Notes: generated from the letters alone by a model not told the origin. A stretch of DNA of 64,000 bases from Kosakonia cowanii JCM 10956 = DSM 18146 (GCF_001975225.1 NZ_CP019445.1:4278001-4342000); one strand, 5' to 3'. Shown: positions 8,727 to 17,257, numbered from the stretch's first letter. Program-made: numbers and translations.

Positions 8727-9033
8727 CTTAAAGGTTAGAACCCTTAAGCTACCATGTATCATGGACAACATAGTTTACTACACCTCTATAAGCCCTTGTA
8801 AAAAATCATTTAAATCAAGTAATTAAAAAATAAAGTAACAAGAAAACATATCTAAAATCTCAGTCTGGCTAACTTTTGCATTGTCACATCTTATCTAAAG
8901 CCATCTTTAACGAATCACTTCAAAATTATTAGTTTGCTAATAATTTATTGTGCATTCTTTCATTGCTATGTTACATGAAAGTACTATCCAGGCTATGACA
9001 AATTATTTAAACCCTCTTTTAGTTTTTGTTGCT
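8727..9033. other. AT-rich intergenic stretch
   Basis: About 307 bases between the Rex-like operon promoter and the integrase stop. No open frame of note, ribosome site or strong hairpin is visible. A short inverted repeat AATTATTAG/CTAATAATT near 8926-8950 may end integrase transcription. Confidence 0.4.
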
Positions 9034-10354
9034 TCATTTCCATTCAAGCCCATCAATGATGTAAAGTAAAGATGCAAGCGGTACAGTGTGAATATAACGT
9101 TTCGTCACTCCAAGATTAGATTTAACATGGCCTACTACACTTTGAAGATGAGTAATATCTTTCATCCAGCCAGAAGCATAAGTAATAATCGTATGACGCA
9201 AACTATGTATAGCTCTACGTGATCCATCTTTATCTAAAGCGGAGATACCTAACCCATCACGAATTTCAATAAATTGCTGAGCAAGCTGATTAAGGCTAGT
9301 ACTTGCTATATCAGGGAATAAATGACCTGATTTCCCTTTAACGAAATCAAGGAATCCAAAATCAATAAGATCACTATGTAGCGCTACTTCTCGTGTAGCG
9401 TTCTCTGTTTTACCGTTACCATCTTCCGCTATATATAAGTAATGACGTTGAGTATCAGCATCAAGCTTAATTTGAGAAGCTTTTAGTTTAGCAATTTCAC
9501 CACGGCGAGCACCAGTATAAATAAGCAAAAGCATGATCCATTTCATAGAATCTTTGGTTTACAATGCATAATTAATATATTGCTTAATCTCAGCTTTGTT
9601 ATATACGCATTAACGTGAATTTTCTTTTTTAAGCTTCACTCCTTCCATTGGTGAGCGATCTAATAACTTTAGCTCTTAAACAAAGTAAATGCTGAAGAAT
9701 TGGTTGAAGATTTTAATGTGAGAGTTATAGAAAGAAGCTCCTATTCGGAATATCATCTTGCTCTAAGCGTTCTTTAACGCTCATCTTGTTGTACGGTGGC
9801 TTACGTGCATCAGGAAGAGATTCAATAGACTCCATAATACGATCTATTGTCTTACGAGTAATTTCGTAAACATTGAAATCATCCCCTAACGTGGCTAATA
9901 GACTTTCAAAAGAGCGCTCATTCTTCTTAGCATGCCCAACGTTCCAGATCTCCCCCTTCTTGATTTTGTATTGCTTAAAGTCATTCTATGCTTGAGCAAG
10001 GGTGAGCGTAGGTGTTTTGGGTTTAATTAATGGTGTTGTAGCAGAAGGTATAACGAGAGGGAGAGCATCAACGCTAACATTCTGAGAGGTGATTACAGAT
10101 TTTGAAGGAGTAAGCAGAGTATCAATAAACGCATCAAACGCTTCTAACGTGATTTGGTTGCGTTTGTATTGATAGATATGAGGAGTGATGTTAGTCATGA
10201 GATTACTAGCCTCACGTAAGCTATCAGTAAGAAGAGATCGACGGTAAAGACTATCATCACGTAGAGTCACTTGAAGATAGTAAACTCCCGCTCTAAGGAA
10301 GGTGTAAGCTAATTTCCGCTTTGAGTTTAAGGCTACATTTTTATCACAGTACAT
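9034..10354 (-). pseudogene. int: Tyrosine site-specific integrase (decayed)
   Basis: Reads inward from the right repeat. The N-terminal part (10354-9989, TYR-type opening KRKLAYTFLRAGVYYLQV) is stopped by TAG at 9986-9988. The same frame continues as a core-binding domain (KKNERSFESLLATLGDD, then VYEITRKTIDRIMESIESLP). A frameshift near 9745 follows, with TAA codons at 9676-9678, 9610-9612 and 9559-9561. From 9546 the catalytic domain is open: GARRGEI arginine, HSLRH, GHV and KRYIH tyrosine motifs are all present. With at least five lesions no full enzyme can be made. Family: phage/island integrases with a DUF6538-like N-terminus. Confidence 0.88.
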
Positions 10355-10372
10355 TTAACACCCTTTATCACA
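10340..10372. repeat. Two 9-bp direct repeats, 24-bp spacing (putative right arm sites)
   Basis: TTTATCACA at 10340-10348 and 10364-10372, exactly two 12-bp steps apart. Same word and orientation as the three copies near the left end (4479-4511). They sit just upstream of the integrase start and about 45 bases from the right 66-bp repeat, where arm sites are expected. Confidence 0.6.
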
Positions 10373-10419
10373 GCAGGGTGTAAGTCTTTGTTTTTATTTA
10401 TTTTATTACGAATCTACGA

Positions 10420-10485
10420 TGGCATTATCCAGATCAGGTGGTACGGGTATTTCTCAGCCTTCACGCAGAAGGGCACCCCGAGTCA
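10420..10485 (-). repeat. Right attachment repeat: orphan partial TPP aptamer
   Basis: Identical to 4325-4390. On the minus strand it is the 5' part of a TPP aptamer lying 66 bases before the integrase pseudogene. Past the repeat the sequence departs from the aptamer (GCCATCGTAGATT in place of GCCAGCGTAGGGA), so the P1 closing stem is lost and one P4/P5 pair becomes a mismatch. Binding of TPP is probably poor. The bases to its right (10486 onward) should be the native thiM promoter region. Confidence 0.8.
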
Positions 10486-10566
10486 TAACATCAATAAATT
10501 GTGGTGAAACCGTTCAGTAGCTTAATGCCGACAGCGTCATGTGTAAATGCGCATTTGCCCGTGCAC

Positions 10567-10764
10567 TCAGTGGCGAATCTGCGCCAGCTCCGCTTCGGTA
10601 AGGCCGGTCATACTCATCACCGTGCTGCGATCGAGGCCGTTTTGCAGCATCGTCCGTGCGATGCGGAACGCCTCTTCTTTGCGCCCCTTCTCGATACCGC
10701 GCTGCTCGCCGATCTCAAGGCCTATTGCAATACCTATTTGTTCAAGCTGCTGTGCGATTGTCAT
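10567..10764 (-). pseudogene. C-terminal remnant of an Rpn-family nuclease (RpnS-like)
   Basis: 65 residues from an ATG at 10764 with a GAGGA ribosome site. The sequence MTIAQQLEQIGI followed by GEQRGIEKGRKEEAFRIA and a final GLTEAELAQIRH is the typical tail of recombination-promoting nuclease/putative transposase (YhgA-like) proteins. The PDDEXK nuclease domain is missing; matching sequence stops about six codons upstream at a REP. Rpn genes are reported to make a short C-terminal product from an internal start that opposes the long form, so this piece may still be expressed. Otherwise it is a relic. Confidence 0.6.
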
Positions 10765-10796
10765 CAATTGGTCCTCATGCTGTGGCGCCTGGTGCG

Positions 10797-10828
10797 TAGG
10801 CCCGATAAGCGTCAGCGCCATCGGGCAA
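10797..10828. repeat. REP hairpin
   Basis: TAGGCCCGATAAGCG and its imperfect complement CGCCATCGGGCAA form a REP palindrome between the Rpn remnant and the LacI-type regulator gene. Confidence 0.75.
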
Positions 10829-10850
10829 ATAAATGCCAGGAATGAAATTG

Positions 10851-11924
10851 TTATTTCATCAACTTATGCGCAATAACCTGCAATTGTTGGGCGATCTCCT
10901 GCAGGTTAGCGCTCTGCTCCTGCAATGCGCCGGTAGAGTGACGCACAATCAGCCGCGCAGGAAGCACGGATGAACTGCGGGCGGCGTCGCCGTGGCCGCT
11001 GTCGAGCAGGCGACGCACCGCCTCTTTACCCTGTAAATCGAGATCCAGCGAGACTGTAGTTAACGACGGGTGGAAGAAGGAGCTTTCATAGGTGTCATCG
11101 TAACCGATCACCGATTTCTCGCCGGGGATGGCGATCTGATGTTGATGAAACGCGCTCAGCACGCCGAGCGCCATCTGGTCATTCCCCACCAGCACGGCAG
11201 TAAAGTTGGGCGTTTCGCGCAGCATCTGCAGTGCGCCTGCATAACCGCTCTGCGCATCCCAGTTGCCGTGGAATACCTTCACCGGTTTCAGGCCGTAGCT
11301 ATCAAGCGTATCCACCCAGCTTTTCAGCCGTAGCTTTGCCGAGACGGAGCTTTCAGGCCCCGCCAACAGCGCGATATCGCGATGCCCCAGATCGTAGAGA
11401 TGTTTGACGCTCGCACGGGTGCCGTCCGCCGGATTAAATGAGACGTTAAACACCGAGCTGTAAGGGTCAACGTCGAGGAACAGGCAAACAATATCATCAT
11501 TGTCAGCCGCAATGCGCTGGGCTTCATCGGTCTCCAGCGGCACGTTAATGATCACCTTATCAACCAGCTGCGACTTAAGTTCGTTGATCGCCGACTGGAT
11601 ATCATGATTGACGTTCTCATCAATCATTGAGATCAGCACCTGGTAGCCGTCAAGATTGGCATAGCGTTTTACCGCCGCTGCCACCTGTGAAGGGGCATGC
11701 AGCGCCAGCGAGGTGGTGACGAGTCCAAGGGTCTGACTCTGCTTACCGACCAGCTGTTGCGCCAGCCGGTTCGGCACATAACGCAGCAACTCTATCGCTT
11801 TCTCAACCTTGAGACGCGTGGCTTCGGATACATTGGCAGATTTATTGAGTACCCTGGACACGGTCTGATAGGAGACACCCGCATGGCGGGCAACGTCTTC
11901 CAACGTCGCGCTTTTAGACTTCAT
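10851..11924 (-). CDS. ganR: LacI-family repressor of the galactan locus
   Basis: A 357-residue repressor. The N-terminal helix-turn-helix with hinge helix (ATLEDVARHAGVSYQTVSRV, then LRYVPNRLAQQL) precedes a periplasmic-binding-protein-like effector domain (about 65-340) with FNPADGTRASVKHL and GYDDTYESSFFHPSLTTV segments. It is divergent from the porin gene and next to galactan genes, so it probably represses them until a galactose-containing ligand binds. The start at 11924 has an AAGGAA ribosome site; an in-frame extension to 11954 is less likely. The symbol follows the plant-pathogen gan clusters. Confidence 0.8.
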   Translation of the reverse strand: MKSKSATLEDVARHAGVSYQTVSRVLNKSANVSEATRLKVEKAIELLRYVPNRLAQQLVGKQSQTLGLVTTSLALHAPSQVAAAVKRYANLDGYQVLISMIDENVNHDIQSAINELKSQLVDKVIINVPLETDEAQRIAADNDDIVCLFLDVDPYSSVFNVSFNPADGTRASVKHLYDLGHRDIALLAGPESSVSAKLRLKSWVDTLDSYGLKPVKVFHGNWDAQSGYAGALQMLRETPNFTAVLVGNDQMALGVLSAFHQHQIAIPGEKSVIGYDDTYESSFFHPSLTTVSLDLDLQGKEAVRRLLDSGHGDAARSSSVLPARLIVRHSTGALQEQSANLQEIAQQLQVIAHKLMK

Positions 11925-12192
11925 GGTCCGGTTCCTTATGTTGTTATGCGCCAATTGTAACAGGGCAGATCAAAAAAAACGCTCACCGCTCATTTCCTCG
12001 CCGCTTTCGCCGCCAATAAGTATCACGCTCACAATACGCATAAATGTGAACAAATTCTCCACCTGTAACAAAAATCGCTGATTTATTTGCAGTTAATCAC
12101 ACATTTTAGATCCTCAGTTTGCCTGTTTTTACAATTAAGCATTTTATGACTGCGATTATGTGAACGTAATACAAAACAATAAGAGGAACACG
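11925..12192. promoter_or_regulatory. Divergent control region between ganR and the porin gene
   Basis: 268 bases holding promoters for both directions. TGTGA or TCACA half-sites occur near 12048, 12098 and 12159, each with a poor second half, so CRP control is possible but not firm. I could not settle the LacI-type operator. Confidence 0.4.
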
Positions 12193-13458
12193 ATGAAGAC
12201 TCCACTACGCACACTCTCTCTTGCGTTAGCCGCTGCGCTGACCTCAACCTCGCTGATGGCGGCCACCTCGGTACCCATCGATTTTCACGGCTACCTGCGC
12301 GGCGGCGTGGGCGTGTCGGGCGATGGCGGCCAGGTGGAGTGGCAGAAAAATAAGATCGGGCGTCTGGGCAATGAATCTGACACCTACGGCGAGCTTGAGC
12401 TGGGCTCGGAAGTCTACAAAAAAGATGACGTCAGCTTTTACCTCGACAGCATGGTCAGCATGGTGTCCGATGGCTCCAACGATAACGAAACCACCATCGG
12501 CGACGATGCGCAGTTCGGCTTACGCCAGCTGAACCTGCAGATCAAAGGGCTGATCCCCAACGATCCCAACGCGGTGATCTGGGGCGGTAAACGCTACTAT
12601 CAGCGCCACGATCTGCACATTATCGATACCAAATACTGGAATATCTCCGGCTCCGGCGCGGGGATCGAAAACTACACCTTCGGGCCGGGCGCCGTCTCTT
12701 TTGCGTGGATCCGCGGCGATGCCAATGACGTGGATTACCGCGTTGATAACGACAATGACGTCAATATTAACTATCTGGACCTGCGCTATGCCGGCTGGAA
12801 ACCGTGGGCGGGCGCGTGGACGGAGTTTGGCATTGATTACGCCATGCCGAACCCAACCAAAAAGCAGAAGGCTTACGGCGGGCTGTACGACGCGGATGAT
12901 GGCGTGATGCTGACCGGTGAAATCAGCCAGGATATGCTCGGCGGCTATAACAAGCTGGTGTTGCAGTACGCCAACAAAGGGCTGGCGCAGAATATGGTGT
13001 CGCAGGGCGGCGGCTGGTATGACATGTGGAACTATGTCAACGATGCTACCGGCTATCGCGTCATCAACACCGGGCTTATCCCGATCACCGACCGCTTCTC
13101 CTTTAACCATGTGTTGACCTACGGCGCGGCCGAAGATACCACTGCGTTTACCGACAAATCCCGTCTGGTGTCGCTGGTTGGTCGTGCGCAGTATCAGTTC
13201 ACCGAATATGTACGTCTGATTGGTGAAGTGGGCGGCTTTTACCAGAAGGATAACTACAAAAACGGCACCAACTATAAGCAGAGCGGCGAGAAGTACACTA
13301 TCGCGCTGGGTCTTGCTGACGGTGCCGATTTTATGTCGCGTCCGGAGCTGCGCCTCTTCGCCTCTTATTTAAATGACTCTGAAGATGGCAAAGCATTTGA
13401 AGATGGCACCAAAAATAACACCTGGAACTTTGGTGTGCAGGTGGAAGCCTGGTGGTAA
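12193..13458 (+). CDS. ganL: LamB-like oligogalactoside porin
   Basis: A 421-residue outer-membrane channel. A signal peptide ends at about residue 23 (TSTSLMA then ATSVPIDF). The maltoporin-like body has FHGYLRGGVGV, YAELxLG-type strand YGELELGSEVY, WGGKRYYQRHDLHIIDTKYW and the C-terminal FGVQVEAWW with the terminal aromatic required for outer-membrane assembly. It is slightly shorter than LamB (446). Its place in the galactan locus suggests it passes galacto-oligosaccharides to the periplasm. The ribosome site is AAGAGGA, and the gene ends in a strong terminator. Confidence 0.85.
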   Translation: MKTPLRTLSLALAAALTSTSLMAATSVPIDFHGYLRGGVGVSGDGGQVEWQKNKIGRLGNESDTYGELELGSEVYKKDDVSFYLDSMVSMVSDGSNDNETTIGDDAQFGLRQLNLQIKGLIPNDPNAVIWGGKRYYQRHDLHIIDTKYWNISGSGAGIENYTFGPGAVSFAWIRGDANDVDYRVDNDNDVNINYLDLRYAGWKPWAGAWTEFGIDYAMPNPTKKQKAYGGLYDADDGVMLTGEISQDMLGGYNKLVLQYANKGLAQNMVSQGGGWYDMWNYVNDATGYRVINTGLIPITDRFSFNHVLTYGAAEDTTAFTDKSRLVSLVGRAQYQFTEYVRLIGEVGGFYQKDNYKNGTNYKQSGEKYTIALGLADGADFMSRPELRLFASYLNDSEDGKAFEDGTKNNTWNFGVQVEAWW

Positions 13459-13568
13459 ATAAGTGCGATATTTTTTTCGCCTTTATTAACCCACTCTGTT
13501 AGTAAAATCGTTATTTATCTCTGAGCCTTGCAGGTTTATATTGCCACTGCGTTCGTTATTGTTTATTT

Positions 13569-13597
13569 GGGATACCCCTTCGGGTATCCCTTTTTTA
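13569..13597 (+). terminator. Terminator of the porin gene
   Basis: GGGATACC (13569-13576) pairs with GGTATCCC (13583-13590) and is followed by six T. Textbook intrinsic terminator; it may also stop the convergent EIIB gene. Confidence 0.9.
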
Positions 13598-13600
13598 TTG

Positions 13601-13912
13601 CTAACGAGCAGAGAAACGCTCATCGAGTAATTTACGCAGTGCGTCAGATTGCTTGCCAAAAATAGCATGCACCTGTTGGCCGAGAATAATGACGCCCAGC
13701 GCCCCCTCATCCTGTAGCGCCTGAGAATCGACCCGGGGTAACTCTTTTACCGTGACGCGCAGGCGTGTCAGACAGGCATCAACCTGTTCAATATTTGCCT
13801 CACCGCCAAACGCCGCGGCCAGTCGCTCAATTTTCAGCACCTCAGCGTCGCTGAGCGGGGTGGCCGGTTTGGCCTCAGAGAAGTAATGCAGGAAGGATTT
13901 AAGGCTTACCAT
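13601..13912 (-). CDS. Standalone PTS EIIB domain, glucose/glucoside type
   Basis: A 103-residue protein made almost only of an EIIB domain. The phospho-cysteine motif DACLTRLRVTV lies near residue 48, with IERLAAAFGG before it and LGVIILGQQVHAIFG after it. Such domains carry phosphate from EIIA to sugar, but no EIIC or EIIA is nearby and the locus uses an ABC importer. It starts 25 bases past an intrinsic terminator behind the beta-galactosidase gene, so it is made by read-through or from its own promoter. A regulatory or phosphate-relay role is possible. The Dickeya gan cluster has an extra gene, ganC, that may correspond; I cannot confirm this. Confidence 0.8.
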   Translation of the reverse strand: MVSLKSFLHYFSEAKPATPLSDAEVLKIERLAAAFGGEANIEQVDACLTRLRVTVKELPRVDSQALQDEGALGVIILGQQVHAIFGKQSDALRKLLDERFSAR

Positions 13913-13936
13913 TGCAGGTCTCCGTAATCAGCAGAT

Positions 13937-13964
13937 AAAAAAACGCCTGCCCGGATGGGCAGGC
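13937..13964 (-). terminator. Terminator after the beta-galactosidase gene
   Basis: On the minus strand GCCTGCCC pairs with GGGCAGGC around a four-base loop and is followed by GTTTTTTT. It lies between the GH42 gene and the EIIB gene, so it would lower EIIB expression. Confidence 0.9.
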
Positions 13965-13977
13965 GCGCAGAGTAGGC

Positions 13978-16035
13978 TTACGCGTCGCGGCGAACGACGC
14001 GGCAATCCCAGGGTTTGAGCACAAGCGCACCGCTGACGGCGGCGTCGCTCAGGCAGTCGTGATAACCCGGCGGCAGTGTGATGCTCTGCTGCTGCGCGGT
14101 AAAGTTTTGAATAAAGACAAACGCCTGTTCACCATCTTCCCGCGCGGTCGCCACCACGCCCGGCGGTAGCTCAACGTTAAGCGCACGCGGCAGTGATAGC
14201 GTGTCGATAAGGTTGGCGAAGAAGTCCCGCTGGAAGGCGAGATCGTTACGCGAGGCGACATGCCAGGCTTTGCCCTTGCCGAAAGCGTTGACCGTGACCG
14301 CCGGGCGACCGGCATAGAAATCATCCCGGTAGGTTGCCAGCGGCTGCGCGCCCTCAAGCTGAATCAGCTCGCAAAGATGGCGCACCTGATACGGCCCCTG
14401 TAAGCCCGCCTCGTTGCCCGCCAGCCCCTGCACCAGGTTTCGTTCATGGTCGTCGAGACAGTCGATCTCCTCAGCCCAGATGCCGAGCAAGTTGCGCAGC
14501 GGACCGGGGAAACCGCCCAGGTGGCACAGATCGCTCTCATTGACCACGCCGCTCCAGTAAGAGGTCACCAGATGGCCGCCGCTGGCGACAAAGCTCTCGG
14601 CGCGTTCAGCGAAGCCGTCGCGCACCATATAGAGCATCGGGGCGATAACTAAATGGTAGCGGCTGAGATCGGCATCGGCATTAATCACATCCACCGCCAC
14701 GCCCTTCTCCCAGAAGGGTCGGTAGTGTTCGTTAACCGTCTTCTCATACTCCATGCCCTTGTTGCGCGGCCCCTGCGCATCATCCAGCGCCCAGCGGTTC
14801 TGCTGGTCGAAGATAATCGCCACCCGCGCCTCGGTGCGACAGCCCATGACCGGCGTCAGCTTGCTGAACATCTCGCCGAGGGCGGAGACTTCACGGCCAA
14901 CGCGGGTATCAAGATGGCCGACATGATCAATCACCGCACCGTGGAACTTCTCCACCGATCCACGGCTTTTGCGCCACTGGAAGTACTGCACCGAATCGGC
15001 GCCGTGCGCCACCGCCTGCAAAGAGGAGAGGATATGCATGCCCGGCTTTTTCAGCTTGCTGGTTGGCTGCCAGTTGGTGACGCTTGGCGTCGACTCCATC
15101 AGCACAAAGGGCTTGCCGCCTTTCAGCGTGCGCATCATGTCGTGATACATGGCGGTGTAGCAGGCGAGCTGGGTTTCATCTTTATCGCGGTGCCACATCG
15201 GGTAGCTGTCCCAGGAGATAAAGTCGATCGCCTCCGCAAGCTGCCAGTAGTCGTAGTCGTAGAAGTACTCCATAAAGTTGGTGGTCACCGGCAGCGCCGC
15301 GTTGGCGGCCTTCAGCGGGGCAACTTCATGGCGGCAGAAATCGGTTACCTGGGCGGTGTTAAAGCGTCGCCAGTCGAGATTAAGGCCATGAATGGAGACT
15401 TCGCCCTGTGGCGCAGGGGACTCAATTTGCGACCAGTCGCTGTAGGTGTGGCTCCAGAAGTCGCTCCACCAGGCGTGGTTCAGCGCCTCCAGCGTCTGGT
15501 AGCGCGCCTTCAGCCAGTCGCGGAACTTCTGCTGGCATAAATCACAGTGGCACTCGCCGCCATACTCGTTGGAGATGTGCCAGCCGAGCACCGCCGGATG
15601 CTGCCCGTAACGCTCCGCCAGCAGGGTATTGATCTTCAGCGTCTTTTCACGGTAGACCGGCGAGCTCATGCAGTGGTTGTGGCGACCGCCATGCAGCGCG
15701 GGCACGCGATCGCGCCCGACACGCAGCACTTGCGGGTATTTTTGCGACATCCACGCCGGACGCGCACCGCTCGGCGTGGCGAGAAATATATGGATACCGG
15801 CGGCATATAATTTCTCAATCACCTCATCGAGCCAGGCGAAATTAAATACTCCCTCCTGCGGCTCGAGTTTCGACCAGCTAAATATTCCGACCGACATCAC
15901 ATTACATTTTGCCTGCTGCATCATGGCAATATCGCTATCGATAATACCGGGATAGTTTTCCCACTGCTCCGGGTTATAGTCCGCGCCATGCAATAGCGAG
16001 ACGACCTTCGGGCTTAAAGGCGCAAATTTATTCAT
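13978..16035 (-). CDS. ganA: GH42 beta-galactosidase
   Basis: A 685-residue glycoside hydrolase family 42 enzyme that removes galactose from galacto-oligosaccharides. The TIM barrel has the acid/base glutamate in GWHISNEYGGEC (about 150) and the nucleophile in PFVLMESTPSVTNW (about 310). A CHCDLC cysteine cluster just after the first fits the zinc site of many GH42 enzymes. A trimerisation domain and a small C-terminal beta domain follow. No signal peptide, so it acts in the cytoplasm on imported sugar. It lies 30 bases after the endo-galactanase gene, in one operon with the ABC transporter. Confidence 0.92.
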   Translation of the reverse strand: MNKFAPLSPKVVSLLHGADYNPEQWENYPGIIDSDIAMMQQAKCNVMSVGIFSWSKLEPQEGVFNFAWLDEVIEKLYAAGIHIFLATPSGARPAWMSQKYPQVLRVGRDRVPALHGGRHNHCMSSPVYREKTLKINTLLAERYGQHPAVLGWHISNEYGGECHCDLCQQKFRDWLKARYQTLEALNHAWWSDFWSHTYSDWSQIESPAPQGEVSIHGLNLDWRRFNTAQVTDFCRHEVAPLKAANAALPVTTNFMEYFYDYDYWQLAEAIDFISWDSYPMWHRDKDETQLACYTAMYHDMMRTLKGGKPFVLMESTPSVTNWQPTSKLKKPGMHILSSLQAVAHGADSVQYFQWRKSRGSVEKFHGAVIDHVGHLDTRVGREVSALGEMFSKLTPVMGCRTEARVAIIFDQQNRWALDDAQGPRNKGMEYEKTVNEHYRPFWEKGVAVDVINADADLSRYHLVIAPMLYMVRDGFAERAESFVASGGHLVTSYWSGVVNESDLCHLGGFPGPLRNLLGIWAEEIDCLDDHERNLVQGLAGNEAGLQGPYQVRHLCELIQLEGAQPLATYRDDFYAGRPAVTVNAFGKGKAWHVASRNDLAFQRDFFANLIDTLSLPRALNVELPPGVVATAREDGEQAFVFIQNFTAQQQSITLPPGYHDCLSDAAVSGALVLKPWDCRVVRRDA

Positions 16036-16065
16036 TATTCATTCCTGAAATTTACAACACGATAA

Positions 16066-17253
16066 TTAATTAAAGACTTTCACCGACGGCAGCACTTTTC
16101 CCTGGCAATCAAACAGCGCCTGGTTTTCACGCGCATTGCCCTCTTTCCAGTGGTCATTGATATATTTCATGCCGGCGGGCGTGGCCCAGCCATTGCCCGG
16201 CACGGCAATCCAGGTCGGTTCCCAGTAGAAAATGCCCTTGCCGCGCTGGCCCTGCACATTGATGACCGACTGCATTAAATCGTGCACATAGTCATATTGC
16301 CCCTGCACAGTCGCCGGGTAGCCGCCCGCCTTCTCCTCTTTCGCCTGGAAGCTGTTCTCGGCGTTATCGCAATTCGCCAACGTATAGGCGTAGGCCGCCT
16401 CGACGACGATGACATCTTTGTTGTAGCGCTTGCTGATGTCATCCATGTTGGCCTGCAGGGCGCTGATTGGCCCGTTCCAGTAGGTATACATCGATAGGCC
16501 AATCACATCGAAAGGCACGTTGCGTTTGGTTATCTCATCAAACCACCAGCGGAAGGTGTCGTTTTTGGTCCCTTCGGCGAGGTGCAGCATGATCTTCACC
16601 TGCTCGCCGTTATTCAGGTTCTCTTTGACGCCATCGATTCCGGCCGTGAGCAGCCCGGCTAACCGATCAAACTCGCCGCCGCCCTGCCCCCAGCTTTTGC
16701 CCTCCGGCCAGAGCATGCCGCCGTTGATCTCATTACCGATCTGCACCATGTCCGGCAACACGCCCGCCTGCTTAAACTGCGCAATCGTGTCGCGGGTGTA
16801 GTCATGCACCCGGCTTTTTAGCTGCGGATAATCGAGCTTCTCCCAGGCTTTCGGTTTGAACTGCTTGCCCGGATCGGTCCAGAAATCGCTGTAGTGCAGA
16901 TCGAGCAGCAGCTTCATGCCCTGCGCTTTTGCCCGCTTTGCCAGCGCAAGGGTGGTGGCAAGATCGTTATCGCCGCCGCCGTAGGCATTGCCCTGCGCAT
17001 CTTTCGGGTCGACCCACAGCCGCAGGCGAACATAGTTGACGCCGTTGGCTTTCAGGATAGCCAGCGCATCCTGCGGCTGATTTTTGTCGTTATAGAATTT
17101 CGCCCCGTGCTTTTCCGCATCGAGCAGCGTGGAGATATCCGCCCCTTTAATAAAGTCGGCGGGCATTTGGGTAAACGGGCGCGTGGTCACCGCGCTGGCA
17201 GAAAAACTGGCAGCGAGGCATACCGCCAGCAGAGCGGGAGTCAGTCTTTTCAT
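16066..17253 (-). CDS. ganB: GH53 arabinogalactan endo-beta-1,4-galactanase
   Basis: A 395-residue secreted enzyme that cuts beta-1,4-galactan chains inside. The signal peptide is at residues 1-23 (LAASFSASA then VTTRPF). The GH53 barrel shows FIKGADIS, YVRLRLWVDP, acid/base glutamate in VQIGNEINGGMLWP and nucleophile in VIVVEAAYAYT, then FYWEPTWIAVPG. It probably works in the periplasm on fragments admitted by the porin. The start at 17253 has an AAGGATA site four bases after ganQ ends. Longer in-frame starts would bury the signal peptide. Confidence 0.93.
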   Translation of the reverse strand: MKRLTPALLAVCLAASFSASAVTTRPFTQMPADFIKGADISTLLDAEKHGAKFYNDKNQPQDALAILKANGVNYVRLRLWVDPKDAQGNAYGGGDNDLATTLALAKRAKAQGMKLLLDLHYSDFWTDPGKQFKPKAWEKLDYPQLKSRVHDYTRDTIAQFKQAGVLPDMVQIGNEINGGMLWPEGKSWGQGGGEFDRLAGLLTAGIDGVKENLNNGEQVKIMLHLAEGTKNDTFRWWFDEITKRNVPFDVIGLSMYTYWNGPISALQANMDDISKRYNKDVIVVEAAYAYTLANCDNAENSFQAKEEKAGGYPATVQGQYDYVHDLMQSVINVQGQRGKGIFYWEPTWIAVPGNGWATPAGMKYINDHWKEGNARENQALFDCQGKVLPSVKVFN

Positions 17254-17257
17254 ATGC

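Larger units (their letters stand above)
4391..10419. mobile_element. Degenerate integrative island inserted in the thiM TPP riboswitch
   Basis: About 6.0 kb, clearly AT-rich against the GC-rich flanks and bounded by the 66-bp riboswitch repeats. It encodes a tyrosine-recombinase pseudogene reading inward from the right end, an HNH-type nuclease remnant, a complete IS3-family insertion, a Rex-like two-gene operon and one unknown membrane-anchored protein. No replication, conjugation or phage structural gene is visible. It looks like the relic of a small satellite or genomic island that can no longer excise on its own. Confidence 0.85.

Noticed and set aside
11925..12192. Firm CRP sites in the ganR-porin gap.
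   Set aside because: Only half-sites are clear; none has a matching second half at six-base spacing.
14653..15540. A 295-codon open frame opposite the GH42 gene.
   Set aside because: Antisense shadow with no recognisable motif; the GH42 enzyme on the other strand is certain.
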